From an uncultured Clostridia bacterium (GTDB lineage Bacteria; Bacillota; Clostridia; TANB77; CAG-508): DNA of 44,724 bases. The stretch covers positions 1-44,724 of the forward strand of contig CANQCT010000006.1 of the NCBI GenBank assembly GCA_947589835.1. Direction: 5' to 3'. A model generated the notes under the pieces. The model made no database searches and was not told the origin of the DNA. It saw only the letters and a list, made by a program, of their open reading frames with translations. Positions 8,859 through 18,315 of this stretch are shown here, in pieces (positions within the stretch are counted from its first letter, which is position 1; every line of letters starts with the position of its first letter). The translations under genes were made by a program, and so were the position numbers.

Positions 8859-10655
8859 TTAATATATATAATATATCTCCGTTGCATTTAACTTATTTAT
8901 ATACTCACAATTTTCAAAGTTTTTAGATTGTTTTACTATATTAAGTATTTCTTCTTTTTGAGGTTCATTTATAAAAATAATTATTCCTTTTGAAATATTT
9001 ATATTATTTAATATATTTTGTATATTTTCCTTTGTATATTCAATATCTTTTACAATATATGAATCTTTTAGCATTGAAAATATCATAATGTTATCAAGAA
9101 AATTGCTTGTTTGCTTATTATATAAGTATATTGTTGGAACATTCAATTCGTTTTCTACTTTTTGTATTGTTTCTTTTTCATCATAATATAATAGCTCTGG
9201 TCTCATTTTAAGAACTATTGGTGAAACTAATATTAAACAAATTAAAATAGTACATAATATATTACTTATTTTTTCGGTAGTAACACTATTTATTAGTTTA
9301 TATAATAAATACATTAAAAATACAAATATTAATCCACATACTGGTACAATATATCTTAAAACATTCCAAGGTGATGCTATTGAAGTGATTATAAAAAAGA
9401 AAATAGATGGTATATATATTAATTTTAAAATTTCTTTGTTTTCCTTGCTAATGTTTATGATATTTTTTGATTCTTTTTTATTGTAATTATAACAAGATTC
9501 TTTAGCGTCACTTTGCTGATTATTATTGCAATTGTTGTTAAATTTTTTTGTGTCAAACTGTAAGTTTTTATTACAAATATTTTTTTTATAAATTAAAATC
9601 CCTATAATAATTATTACAATAACAAATAATAAATTGTTAAAACCATAGTAGTTTAAATTATGTAATTGTTCAAATATATTTAATATGCTTTTATAAATAT
9701 TTTCTAAATTGCTTATTACTCCTTGCCCTCTATATCCAAAAAACATATGTTGTATTGAATAAGGAAATATAATTAATGATAATATTCCAGATGTTAGTAT
9801 TGTTAAAGTATAAGATGCTAGCATTTTTATTTTAGACATATATAATGTTTTATCGGTATTAGAGTTATTAACATAATTTTTTATTCTACTATCTTTTATA
9901 TTGATTTCTTTTATATTACTATCTTTTATATTACTATCTTTTATATTACTTTCCTTAATATATTTTATAAAGAATATTAAATATAAAATGCCTATATAAA
10001 ATAAATAATAATAATGTGTAAGAATTCCTGCAAGTACACATAAACCTATTGCTAGTAGCAATTTAATATTAGTTTTTTTAGTTTGTAACAATTTAATATG
10101 TAAAAATATAGTTATTAGTATTTCAAGTGTTAAAAGTGAGTACATTCTAATGTAAATTACATTACTTACAGAGGCAATAGTTATAGATGATAAAAATGAA
10201 AGTATTAAAGCTTTTTCTTTTTCTCTATTTTCCCCTTTAAATAATTGCTTTAATATTAAATACATAAAAATTGTTACAAAATAATATATTATAATATTTA
10301 CTATTATGCCTGTCCATTTTGAGAAATGATCTACACTAAAGCCCATAGCAAATCTTAATATTAAATAATAAAGTGGTGGGTGAACATCATTTTTTTGATT
10401 TTCATAAACTTGCTTGTAATTTGATATTTCATCTTTATTTACTGTTAAATAATCTTCATAATATTCTTTTGTATGCCATGTATTATAAAAATCCTCATTG
10501 TTTTCTATTTCTGGTTTATCATAGCTTGCCAAACCAAAAGAATATGCTTCATCTATATGTATATACTGTTTGTTTACTCCAGCAATTACATACATTATAG
10601 TTTGAATTATTAGTAAAACCGTTATTACAAGTACTTCTTTCTTTTTATTATTCAT
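8859..10655 (-). CDS. GT39/ArnT-like membrane glycosyltransferase
   Basis: A 598-residue polytopic membrane protein with about eleven to thirteen hydrophobic segments. After the first segment comes HIDEAYSFGLA, the acidic motif in the first external loop typical of GT-C enzymes of the PMT/ArnT type. DVHPPLYYLIL follows near residue 95, another hallmark. It presumably transfers a sugar from a polyprenyl-phosphate donor to an envelope acceptor outside the membrane. Two low-complexity stretches interrupt it: a five-residue SNIKD-type tandem repeat near residue 235 and an Asn-rich stretch near 375. Both are probably cytoplasmic loop expansions. Acceptor and donor cannot be told from sequence. Confidence 0.8.
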   Translation of the reverse strand: MNNKKKEVLVITVLLIIQTIMYVIAGVNKQYIHIDEAYSFGLASYDKPEIENNEDFYNTWHTKEYYEDYLTVNKDEISNYKQVYENQKNDVHPPLYYLILRFAMGFSVDHFSKWTGIIVNIIIYYFVTIFMYLILKQLFKGENREKEKALILSFLSSITIASVSNVIYIRMYSLLTLEILITIFLHIKLLQTKKTNIKLLLAIGLCVLAGILTHYYYLFYIGILYLIFFIKYIKESNIKDSNIKDSNIKEINIKDSRIKNYVNNSNTDKTLYMSKIKMLASYTLTILTSGILSLIIFPYSIQHMFFGYRGQGVISNLENIYKSILNIFEQLHNLNYYGFNNLLFVIVIIIIGILIYKKNICNKNLQFDTKKFNNNCNNNQQSDAKESCYNYNKKESKNIINISKENKEILKLIYIPSIFFFIITSIASPWNVLRYIVPVCGLIFVFLMYLLYKLINSVTTEKISNILCTILICLILVSPIVLKMRPELLYYDEKETIQKVENELNVPTIYLYNKQTSNFLDNIMIFSMLKDSYIVKDIEYTKENIQNILNNINISKGIIIFINEPQKEEILNIVKQSKNFENCEYINKLNATEIYYIY

Positions 10656-10669
10656 TTAATGCTGTCTCC

Positions 10670-10803
10670 TTTTGTCGCGTTGAAGACGTTTGTTCACGCG
10701 ACAGTTTGTCACTTCTGGGACACATGTTCTTTTAAGAACATCTGTTAACTAATGTCCCTAATGCGACAGTTTGTCGCGTAAAGAAACGTTTCCAACGCGA
10801 CAA
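10670..10803. repeat. Compound REP-like element with three hairpins
   Basis: Three hairpins stand side by side. TGTCGCGT pairs with ACGCGACA (about 10673-10702). GGGACA pairs with TGTCCC around an inner ATGTTCTT/AAGAACAT stem (about 10718-10769). A second TGTCGCGT/ACGCGACA stem lies at about 10772-10802. The element fills nearly the whole gap between the exporter and the glycosyltransferase gene and is much richer in CG than the surroundings. It resembles REP elements mobilised by Y1 (RAYT) transposases, though no such gene lies in the window. A terminator role is also possible. Confidence 0.65.
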
Positions 10804-10806
10804 TTA

Positions 10807-12777
10807 TTACTCAAGTTCAAATGCGCCAGTGTATAATTGATAGTATACCCCTTTTTGAGCAATTAAGTCTTCGTGATTTCCTCTTTCTATTATTTTTCCA
10901 TGGTCTAGAACTATAATTGCTTTTGAATTTCTAACTGTTGAAAGTCTATGTGCTATTACAAATACTGTTCTTCCATTCATTAGTTTATCCATACCGTCTT
11001 GAACTATTTTTTCTGTTCTTGTATCTATGCTTGATGTTGCTTCATCTAATATCATAACTGGTGGGTCTGCTAAAGCAGCTCTTGCTATTGAAAGAAGTTG
11101 TCTTTGACCTTGAGAAAGACTTGCACCGTTTCCAGTTAAGTATGTATCATATCCATTTGGAAGCCTCATAATAAAACCGTGTGCATTTGCAAGTTTTGCG
11201 GCATTTATAACTTCTTCGTCTGTTGCTTTATCATTTCCATATTTTATATTATCTTTAATTGTGCCTGTAAATAAATTTGTATCTTGTAAAACCATTCCTA
11301 ATGATAAACGCAAGTCATCTTTTTTTATTTTATTTATATTAATTCCATCATATCTTATTTTGCCATCTTCTATATCATAAAAACGATTTAAAAGGTTTGT
11401 AATTGTTGTTTTTCCTGCACCAGTTGCACCAACGAAAGCTATTTTTTGACCAGGTTTGGCATATAAGCTAATATCTTGTAAAACTAGTTTGTTTGGTACA
11501 TAGCCAAAATCTACATCATGTAGCTCAATATGTCCTTTTAATTCTACATATTCTAAAGTTCCATCGTGATGTGGGTGTTTCCAAGCCCATAAGCCAGTTT
11601 TTTCTTTTGTTTCTGTTAATACTCCATTTTCATCATATTTTGCATTTACTAATGTTACATATCCATTATCTACTTCTGGTTCTTCATCCATAAGGGCAAA
11701 TATTCTTTTTGCACCTGCTAGAGCCATTGCTATTGAGTTTAATTGTTGAGATATTTGACTAATTGGTCTTATGAATGTTTTACTAAGTTGTAAGAATGAT
11801 ACTATTAAACCAACTGTTATTCCACCTATTCCATTTATGGCTAAAATTCCACCTACAATAGCTAAAATTATATATTGCATATTTCCTAATGCACCTAGAG
11901 TTGGCATTAAAATATTTGCAAATTTATTTGCATTATATGCATGCTCGCATAACGCATCATTTATTTTATCAAATTCTTTTTCTGCAATTTTCTCATGGCA
12001 AAATACTTTTATTACTTTTTGTCCATTTATCATTTCTTCTATATAGCCATTTACTTTTCCTACGTATTCTTGTTGTTTTATGAAGTTTTTGGCACTTCTA
12101 GAAGCTATATATTTTGTAACCATAAGCATAAATACTAATGAGGCTATTACTACTAAAGTTAAATATATATTTGTTACAACCATTCCAACGAAAACAGCTA
12201 TAATAGTAATTGCAGATGCAAATACTTGTGGAATAGATTGTGAAATCATTTGGCTTAATGTATCTGTGTCGTTTGTGTAATGACTCATAATATCTCCATC
12301 TGTATTTGTATCAAAGTATTTTATAGGAAGTTTTTGCATTTTTTCAAACATTTCATCACGAATTATTTTTAATATTCCTTCTGAAATTCTAACCATTAAC
12401 TGGCTATATAATAAACCTGCTATAATTCCAACTGCATATATAATAATCATTACTCCTATTGCTTGCATTAGGCCTGTAAATACTGGGTTTTCTACTCCTA
12501 TTAGAGGTGTAATATAGTCATCTATTAATACTTGTAAAAATAGTGAACCAATTACTCCTGAAACAGTAGTTAAAATTATGCAAATAAATACTATTATAAA
12601 TGTTACTTTATAGTTTGCTGTAATATATTTAAATAGCCTTTTTATAGCTTGCATATCAAATTGGGGTTTATTTCGTTTTATTTGTGCTTTTGTATTTTGG
12701 CTATTCTCTTTCATTTGTTCTTCAGCTCTTTGGCTGTTATTTTTTATTTTTTCAGCCTGGGGTTTATTACTCTTCAT
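10807..12777 (-). CDS. ABC exporter subunit with consensus ATPase site
   Basis: A 656-residue half-transporter: six-helix membrane domain (about residues 50-350) followed by a nucleotide-binding domain. Walker A is GATGAGKTT, the signature LSQGQRQ, and Walker B VMILDEATSS with the catalytic Glu, followed by the AHRLSTV switch His. It has the long linker with LWAWKHPHHDGTLEY between domains that is seen in the larger partner of Clostridial heterodimeric exporters. The start at 12777 is preferred over 12783 because GGGGG lies eight bases upstream. The gene overlaps the end of its partner by about 11 bases. Substrate is unknown; multidrug-type or lipid export is usual for this family. Confidence 0.9.
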   Translation of the reverse strand: MKSNKPQAEKIKNNSQRAEEQMKENSQNTKAQIKRNKPQFDMQAIKRLFKYITANYKVTFIIVFICIILTTVSGVIGSLFLQVLIDDYITPLIGVENPVFTGLMQAIGVMIIIYAVGIIAGLLYSQLMVRISEGILKIIRDEMFEKMQKLPIKYFDTNTDGDIMSHYTNDTDTLSQMISQSIPQVFASAITIIAVFVGMVVTNIYLTLVVIASLVFMLMVTKYIASRSAKNFIKQQEYVGKVNGYIEEMINGQKVIKVFCHEKIAEKEFDKINDALCEHAYNANKFANILMPTLGALGNMQYIILAIVGGILAINGIGGITVGLIVSFLQLSKTFIRPISQISQQLNSIAMALAGAKRIFALMDEEPEVDNGYVTLVNAKYDENGVLTETKEKTGLWAWKHPHHDGTLEYVELKGHIELHDVDFGYVPNKLVLQDISLYAKPGQKIAFVGATGAGKTTITNLLNRFYDIEDGKIRYDGININKIKKDDLRLSLGMVLQDTNLFTGTIKDNIKYGNDKATDEEVINAAKLANAHGFIMRLPNGYDTYLTGNGASLSQGQRQLLSIARAALADPPVMILDEATSSIDTRTEKIVQDGMDKLMNGRTVFVIAHRLSTVRNSKAIIVLDHGKIIERGNHEDLIAQKGVYYQLYTGAFELE

Positions 12778-14503
12778 TGTCATTTCCCCCTTTCACTTGT
12801 GATGTATAAACTTCATTATAAATTTTATTTGTTTTCATAAGTTCTTCATGTGTTCCTACACCATTTATTTCGCCGTTTTCCATTACTATTATTTTATCTG
12901 CATCTTGTACAGATGAAATTCTTTGGGCAATAATTAATTTTGTTATATTAGGTAATTCTTCTTTGAAGGCTTTACGTATTAAACTATCTGTTTTAGTATC
13001 TACTGCACTTGTAGAATCGTCTAATATTAATATTTTTGGATTTTTAAGAAGGGCTCTAGCTATACAAAGTCTTTGCTTTTGACCGCCAGATACGTTACTT
13101 CCGCCTTCTTCAATATATGTATCATATTTATTTTCAAATTGACTTATAAATTCATCTGCTTGAGCCTGTTTACAAGCTTTTATTATTTCTTCATCTGTTG
13201 CATTTTCATTTCCCCAACGCAAATTTTCTTTTATAGTTCCTGAAAATAATACATTTTTTTGTAAAACCATTGCAACTTGATTTCTTAATGCTTTTAAGTC
13301 ATAGTCTTTAACATTTATTCCACCAACTTTTAAACTTCCGGTTGTAACATCATAAAGCCTTGGTATTAGCTGAACCAATGTTGATTTTGAACTACCTGTA
13401 CCTCCTATTATTCCTACAGTTTCACCTGATTTTATGTCTAAATTAATGTTTTTTAAACATAATTTGTTTTCATCATTTACATAGCTAAAGCTTACGTTTT
13501 CAAATTGTATAGAGCCATTAGGTACTTCTTCAATAGGATTTTCCTTATTTTTTAAGTCACTATCTTCATTTAATATTTCTACTATTCTTTCAGCAGATGC
13601 TCTTGAAATCATAATCATAACTAAAACCATAGATAGCATCATAAGTGATGTTAGTATTTGCATAGCATATGAAATTAAGCTTGTAAGTTCACCAGTTGTT
13701 AAGGATAAGCCAATTATTGCTTTTCCTCCAAACCATGAAAGAAGTATAATAACTAAATTTATAGAAAATTGCATTAATGGATTGTTTAGTGCTACTATTT
13801 TTTCTGCTTTTGAAAAATCTTTATAAATGTCATTTGATATATTTTGAAATTTGTTTATTTCTTTTTCTTCTGTTACATAAGATTTTACTACTCTTATTCC
13901 TTTAACATTTTCTTCTACAACTGCATTTAATTTATCATAAGTTTTAAATACTTTTTCAAATATTGGATGTGCTTTTGTTGCAATAAAATATAGACCTATA
14001 CCTAAAATTGGTATTGCCACTAAAAATATTAGTGCTAGTTTTGCATTAATAGCAAAAGCCATAATTAATGAAAATACAAGTAATAATGGTGCTCTTACTG
14101 CTATACGAGTAATCATTTGAAATGCCATTTGAACATTCATAACATCTGTTGTATGTCTCGTAATAATGCTTGCTGTTGAGAATTTATCTATATTTGAAAA
14201 AGAAAATTTTTGCACATTATAAAACATATCTTTTCTTAAATTTCTTGCAAAGCCGTTTGATGCCTTTGCTGCAGTTCTACCTGCTAACACACCAAAAACT
14301 AAAGATGCTATTGCACATAAAATTAAAACAGCCCCTGTTTTATATATAACACCTACATCATTTTTATTAATCCCATCATCTATTAAAATTGACATTAAAA
14401 ATGGAATTAAAACATCTAAAATAGACTCTACCGATACTAATAAAGGTGTTAATATTGCTGCTTTTTTATTATCTCTAATTGATTTTGCTAATGTCTTTAT
14501 CAT
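12767..14503 (-). CDS. ABC exporter subunit with degenerate ATPase site
   Basis: A 578-residue half-transporter translated first in the pair. Membrane domain at about 1-300, then the nucleotide-binding domain with Walker A GGTGSSKST, signature NVSGGQKQR and Walker B ILILDDSTSAVD. The residue after the Walker B Asp is Asp instead of the catalytic Glu, and the switch region reads AQRISSV with Gln instead of His. It is therefore the degenerate subunit of an asymmetric heterodimer, as in TM287/288-type exporters. AAGGAGATAAACA precedes the start. The upstream gap holds repeat copy B. Confidence 0.9.
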   Translation of the reverse strand: MIKTLAKSIRDNKKAAILTPLLVSVESILDVLIPFLMSILIDDGINKNDVGVIYKTGAVLILCAIASLVFGVLAGRTAAKASNGFARNLRKDMFYNVQKFSFSNIDKFSTASIITRHTTDVMNVQMAFQMITRIAVRAPLLLVFSLIMAFAINAKLALIFLVAIPILGIGLYFIATKAHPIFEKVFKTYDKLNAVVEENVKGIRVVKSYVTEEKEINKFQNISNDIYKDFSKAEKIVALNNPLMQFSINLVIILLSWFGGKAIIGLSLTTGELTSLISYAMQILTSLMMLSMVLVMIMISRASAERIVEILNEDSDLKNKENPIEEVPNGSIQFENVSFSYVNDENKLCLKNINLDIKSGETVGIIGGTGSSKSTLVQLIPRLYDVTTGSLKVGGINVKDYDLKALRNQVAMVLQKNVLFSGTIKENLRWGNENATDEEIIKACKQAQADEFISQFENKYDTYIEEGGSNVSGGQKQRLCIARALLKNPKILILDDSTSAVDTKTDSLIRKAFKEELPNITKLIIAQRISSVQDADKIIVMENGEINGVGTHEELMKTNKIYNEVYTSQVKGGNDNEE

Positions 14504-14530
14504 TGTTTATCTCCTTGTTTTATTTTTTAC

Positions 14531-14668
14531 TAGTTAATTGCTTTAATAGTACTATTTTTTGCAGTTTTGAAAGGTCCCGTTCTGAACCTTCTTCTTTGAA
14601 CCCTTCTTACTGCAACGGGCATTTGAAAAACAAAAAAACTAGTACTATTAAAGCTTTAATGTAATTAA
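14531..14668 (+). repeat. Intergenic inverted-repeat element, copy B
   Basis: Full copy with arms GCTTTAATAGTACTA and TAGTACTATTAAAGC. Compared with copy A, TCGA has become TTTA on the left and TAAA on the right, so pairing is kept. The core phrases GTCCCGTT and AACGGGC and the loop phrase CTTCTTTGA are unchanged. It lies between the exporter start and the end of metK. Confidence 0.9.
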
Positions 14669-14704
14669 TTATAACTATTATATATTAAGAATTTTATATA
14701 ATTG

Positions 14705-15814
14705 CTATAAATTTATAATTTTCTCCCATGTCATATTTTCTTTTCCAAAATGGCCATAGTTTGTTGTTTGCCTATAAATTGGCTTTTTTAAATCTAAATA
14801 ATTAATAATTCCTTTTGGTGATAAGTCAAATTTATTTTTAATTAATTTTACAATTTCTTCTTCTGGCATTTTAGAAGTTCCAAATGTATCTATGCAAATA
14901 GATAAAGGCTGCTCCATTCCAATTGCATAAGATATTTGAATTTCGCATTTTTTAGCTAGCCCATTTGCTACAATATTTTTCGCAATATGGCGAAGCATAT
15001 ATGCTGCAGACCTATCTACTTTACTTGCATCCTTTCCAGAAAAGGCTCCTCCGCCATTTCTGCCATAGCCACCATAAGTATCTACAATAATTTTTCTACC
15101 GGTTAAGCCAGTATCTCCAAGTGGTCCACCTATTACAAATCTTCCTGTTGGATTTACATATATTTTTGTGTTTTCATCTAAATACTTTTCTGGAACAACT
15201 GCTTTAATAACTTTTTCTATAATATCATTTTTCATTTGTTCCAAACTTACTGTTTCTAAATGTTGATTAGATATTAAAATTGTTTCTATTCTTTTTGGTT
15301 TGTCATTTTCATATTCTACTGTAACTTGTGTTTTTCCATCTGGTCTTAAATATGGAATTTCTTTTGTTTTTCTAACTTCTGTTAATTTTCTTGCTAATTT
15401 ATGAGCCATATTTATTGCAAATGGCATATAATTTTCTGTTTCGTCGCATGCGTATCCAAACATAATGCCTTGATCTCCTGCTCCGCCAATATCAACTCCC
15501 ATAGCAATATCTGGACTTTGTGTTGTTATATTTACATCTATATTACAGGTTCTATAATCTATGTCTGTTTTTTCGTTATCATAGCCTATTTCTTTTAGTA
15601 CATTTCTTGCAATTTCTTCTACATTTATTTTTGCATTTGTTGTTATTTGACCAGCTATTGTAATTTTATTTTTAGAAGCAAATGTTTCCACTGCTACTCT
15701 TGAATTTTCATCTTGTTTTAAGCATTCATCTAAAATGCTATCTGATATATAATCACATAGTTTATCTGGATGCCCTTCTGTTACGCTTTCTGACGTAAAA
15801 AAATAGTTTTTCAT
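14705..15814 (-). CDS. metK: S-adenosylmethionine synthetase
   Basis: Makes S-adenosylmethionine from ATP and methionine. The start at 15814 ([19 protein letters not shown]) follows GAAGGGAAGAG and removes eight codons of the open frame. Conserved features: the ATP-site [18 protein letters not shown], the P-loop-like [19 protein letters not shown], and the terminal TTNYGHFG. At 369 residues it is a little shorter than the roughly 380-400 usual in bacteria, the difference being small internal gaps rather than a lost domain. No SAM riboswitch was seen upstream; that gap holds a tandem repeat and repeat copy C. Confidence 0.96.
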   Translation of the reverse strand: MKNYFFTSESVTEGHPDKLCDYISDSILDECLKQDENSRVAVETFASKNKITIAGQITTNAKINVEEIARNVLKEIGYDNEKTDIDYRTCNIDVNITTQSPDIAMGVDIGGAGDQGIMFGYACDETENYMPFAINMAHKLARKLTEVRKTKEIPYLRPDGKTQVTVEYENDKPKRIETILISNQHLETVSLEQMKNDIIEKVIKAVVPEKYLDENTKIYVNPTGRFVIGGPLGDTGLTGRKIIVDTYGGYGRNGGGAFSGKDASKVDRSAAYMLRHIAKNIVANGLAKKCEIQISYAIGMEQPLSICIDTFGTSKMPEEEIVKLIKNKFDLSPKGIINYLDLKKPIYRQTTNYGHFGKENMTWEKIINL

Positions 15815-15890
15815 ATATACTCTTCCCTTCTTTTGCAAAAAATCTCAATATACCATATAATTTTACTAAAAAATATTTTATATTTCAACA

Positions 15891-15959
15891 TTTTTTACTT
15901 ATTTTATTTTTATTTTTTACTTATTTTATTTTTATTTTTTACTTATTTTATTTTTATTT
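15891..15959. repeat. Tandem repeat, three 23-bp units
   Basis: Three exact copies of a 23-bp T-rich unit containing TTACTTATTTTATTTTTAT lie between metK and repeat copy C. Such perfect short tandems often vary in copy number between strains. No coding function. Confidence 0.9.
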
Positions 15960-15972
15960 TGGTTACTAAATA

Positions 15973-16118
15973 ATAGTTATAATTACGTTAAAGCTTTAAT
16001 AGTACTAGTTTTCTTGTTTTTCAAATGCCCGTTGCAGGAAGTCAAATTCAAAGAAGAAGGTTCAGAACGAGACCTTTCAAAACTGCGAAAAATAGTACTA
16101 TTAAAACCATTAGCTATA
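15973..16118 (-). repeat. Intergenic inverted-repeat element, copy C (opposite orientation)
   Basis: Full copy with the core on the minus strand. Read on the minus strand, the left arm is GTTTTAATAGTACTA and the right arm TAGTACTATTAAAGC, nearly complementary. One core base differs from the other copies (GTCTCGTT instead of GTCCCGTT), so this copy has lost one inner base pair. It sits between the metK start and the RelE toxin gene end. Confidence 0.88.
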
Positions 16119-16170
16119 TAACGTTCTTATATTTTTTAATTTAATATGGAAAAGTTTTATATGATTTAAA

Positions 16171-16488
16171 TTAAAAATTATTCTTGATATAAGATTTATA
16201 AAATGATTCAAAATTCCTTTTACAATGAATAATAAAATGTATGTAAACTGTATTTAAATCTTCAGAAATATCATAAATTATTCGATAATTTTTATAAATT
16301 AGTTCTCTAAAATGATTATCAGAAAGTTCAGGAACATATCTTCCTAAATAAGGAGCTTTTTCCAGTTCATAAATACGAGAATAAATATTTGCTGAAGTCT
16401 CGTTGGCATACTTAATAGAATCATGTGATATATAATTAAAGATAGAATCTATATCATCATGAGCCTCATTGGACATTAAAATTTGCAT
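16171..16488 (-). CDS. RelE/ParE-family toxin
   Basis: A 105-residue protein with the RelE/ParE fold signature: a helical N-terminal half with SNEAHDDIDSIFNYI, then LEKAPYLGRYVPEL, and the strand pattern FRELIYKNYRIIYDI followed by a hydrophobic strand VYIHFIIHCKRNF. Members block translation or poison gyrase; the sequence does not decide between them. It overlaps the upstream antitoxin gene by 23 bases, typical of a type II pair. Confidence 0.85.
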   Translation of the reverse strand: MQILMSNEAHDDIDSIFNYISHDSIKYANETSANIYSRIYELEKAPYLGRYVPELSDNHFRELIYKNYRIIYDISEDLNTVYIHFIIHCKRNFESFYKSYIKNNF

Positions 16489-16675
16489 ATTTTTTCTTTA
16501 ACCTTTCTTTAGATTCTTCAATAGTCATTACCTTATTATTTTTTATATCTTCTTTGCTTTTTTGCAATTTTGAATGTAAATATAGAGTATAAATTGCATT
16601 ATTACAAGCAGTATTTTTAGATAAAGTATTAATTGTTGCTAAATTTTTTTGTTTTTCATTGTTCATATTGTTCAC
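16466..16675 (-). CDS. Antitoxin partner of the RelE/ParE toxin
   Basis: A 69-residue protein directly upstream of and overlapping the toxin gene. The start follows AAAGGTAAGTGAACAAT. The C-terminal part, with KVMTIEESKERLKKKYAN, is charged and probably wraps the toxin. The N-terminal part is rich in Asn and Lys and shows no clear DNA-binding fold, so assignment rests mostly on position and size. Confidence 0.65.
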   Translation of the reverse strand: MNNMNNEKQKNLATINTLSKNTACNNAIYTLYLHSKLQKSKEDIKNNKVMTIEESKERLKKKYANFNVQ

Positions 16676-16794
16676 TTACCTTTCTTTTTAATTTACAACA
16701 ATAGTATAGCACAAATTAGTTACAAATATTATTATTTTGAATTTAAATTAATTGTAATAAATTTTTAATAGAATAAACTTATAAAATAAATTGT

Positions 16795-16859
16795 AATTTA
16801 TTTTATTAAAACATATAATTTACCATTTTTCAAGTTTTTTCGTATGACAATTTTCGACA
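16795..16859 (+). promoter_or_regulatory. Shared upstream block with a Spo0A-like box (M23 gene)
   Basis: This 65-base block is nearly identical to 28991-29055, upstream of the VanW gene. It ends in CGTATGACAA, then TTCGACA at 16853-16859, the exact reverse complement of the Spo0A box TGTCGAA. A TATAAT-like -10 element is at 16899-16904, before the M23 gene. Spo0A control is an inference from the motif and from the envelope/sporulation character of both downstream genes. Confidence 0.5.
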
Positions 16860-16975
16860 TTAGAAATGTTTCAATATGTAAATATGCAATCTCTTTTATA
16901 TAATGCTAATAATATTATTGTTAAAAGTTATAAATGAATATCTATTCTAATATATTAAAATTAGGTGATTTTTGT

Positions 16976-18164
16976 ATGCTAATTAAAAGTATAAAATTAT
17001 CTAAAAAGAAAATTTTAGCAATTAGTATTTTAGTGTTATTAATTGTTTTTATAATATTGGTATTTTTTATTTCACAAAAATATGGATTTTTTAATAGGTC
17101 AAAAGACATTAATTATGAAAGCAGTTCAGCCCAAAATAGTAATAATAATTCGTATAGAAATTCTGAGCAAAATGTTACTAATTATGAAAATATAACATTA
17201 GATCAAAATAGTATAGAATTACAGCAAAACACTGTGCCTGAAAATACCACTTCTGAAGCAAAAGAAGATACTAATTATATTAAATGGTTTGAATTTAATG
17301 TAAGTTATGATGTTTTGCAAAAAACAGCTAATTTAGATATTTCTTCACATGTGAAAGATGAACAAGTTAAGTATAATTGGATAGAGCTTATTTCTTACCT
17401 TGCTTGTAAGTATGGTAACAATTTTTCTAAGTTTAAGCAAAAAGATTTAGATAATATTGTTTCACGTTTTAAAAATGGTGAAACTATTGAAAGTATTACA
17501 AAAGATATGAAAAATTATTCGTATTATTATGAGGGTTATGAAGCTGTTTTATCTCAATTTATTGGTGAGTATTATGCTACAAATGCAAATACTTCTATAT
17601 ATGGTATAAAAGCTTTTCATCCATTGGCACAAGGCTATAGTTATTCTCATTATGATGACTTTGGAAATTCTAGGTCCTATGGTTATAAAAGATTGCATTT
17701 TGGAAATGATTTAATGGGAAGTATTGGCACGCCTGTTGTTGCTGTTGAATCTGGCTATGTAGAAGCTGTACGGTTGGAACCAATATGGTGGCTGGAGAAT
17801 TGGAATTAGAAGTTTTGATAAAAAACGTTATTACTATTATGCACATTTAAGAAAAGGGCATCCTTATGCTGAGGATATTTATGAAGGCAAAATTGTTCAA
17901 GCTGGAGATGTAATTGGATATCTTGGTATGACTGGTTATAGTACAAAAGAAGATACTAATAATATAAATGTACCTCATTTGCATTTTGGAATACAATTAA
18001 TTTTTAATGAGGTTCAAAAAGATGGCCCGAATCAAGTTTGGGTTGATGTGTTTAATTTAGTTGACTTTTTAACAAAAAATAGAAGCACTGCTATTATGAA
18101 TAATAGCAAAACTAAAGATTATGTACGAAAATACGAGATAATAGACCCTATTGTGCCGGAGTAA
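16976..18164 (+). CDS. M23-family peptidase, with one CGG +1 frameshift
   Basis: Membrane-anchored LytM/M23 metallopeptidase-like protein of the cell envelope. The start at 16976 follows AGGTGA at good spacing; the open frame extends 14 codons further. A single N-terminal membrane segment is followed by an Asn/Ser-rich linker, an uncharacterised helical domain, then the M23 domain. The first zinc motif is HFGND, before the break. An in-frame CGG at 17771-17773 (codon 266) leads to a stop 13 codons on. Skipping the C gives AVGWNQYGGWRIGIRSFD, which matches the family, and continues to the second zinc motif HLHFG and a stop at 18164 (395 residues). Half the zinc site therefore depends on the shift. 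Confidence 0.87.
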
Positions 18165-18165
18165 A

Positions 18166-18310
18166 TAGTTATAATTGCATAAAAGCTAGAATAGTACTAG
18201 TTTTGCAGTTTTGAAAGGTCCCGTTCTGAGCCTTCTTCTTTGAACTTAGCTTCTAGCAACGGGCATTTGAAAAACAAAAAACTAGTACTATTCTAGCGAT
18301 TAGGTTATAA
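18166..18310 (+). repeat. Intergenic inverted-repeat element, copy D (core flipped in its flanks)
   Basis: Full copy with arms GCTAGAATAGTACTAG and CTAGTACTATTCTAGC, a different outer quartet again kept complementary. Compared with A, B, C and F, the flank resembling TATAATTACATTAAAGC is on the left and the TATAGTTAATTGC-type flank on the right, so the core is inverted relative to its surroundings. It fills the gap between the convergent M23 and polA genes and could act as a bidirectional terminator. Confidence 0.88.
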
Positions 18311-18315
18311 AACGT

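Noticed and set aside
15815..15972. SAM riboswitch before metK
   Set aside because: The upstream region is T-rich tandem repeat with none of the conserved SAM-I or related elements.
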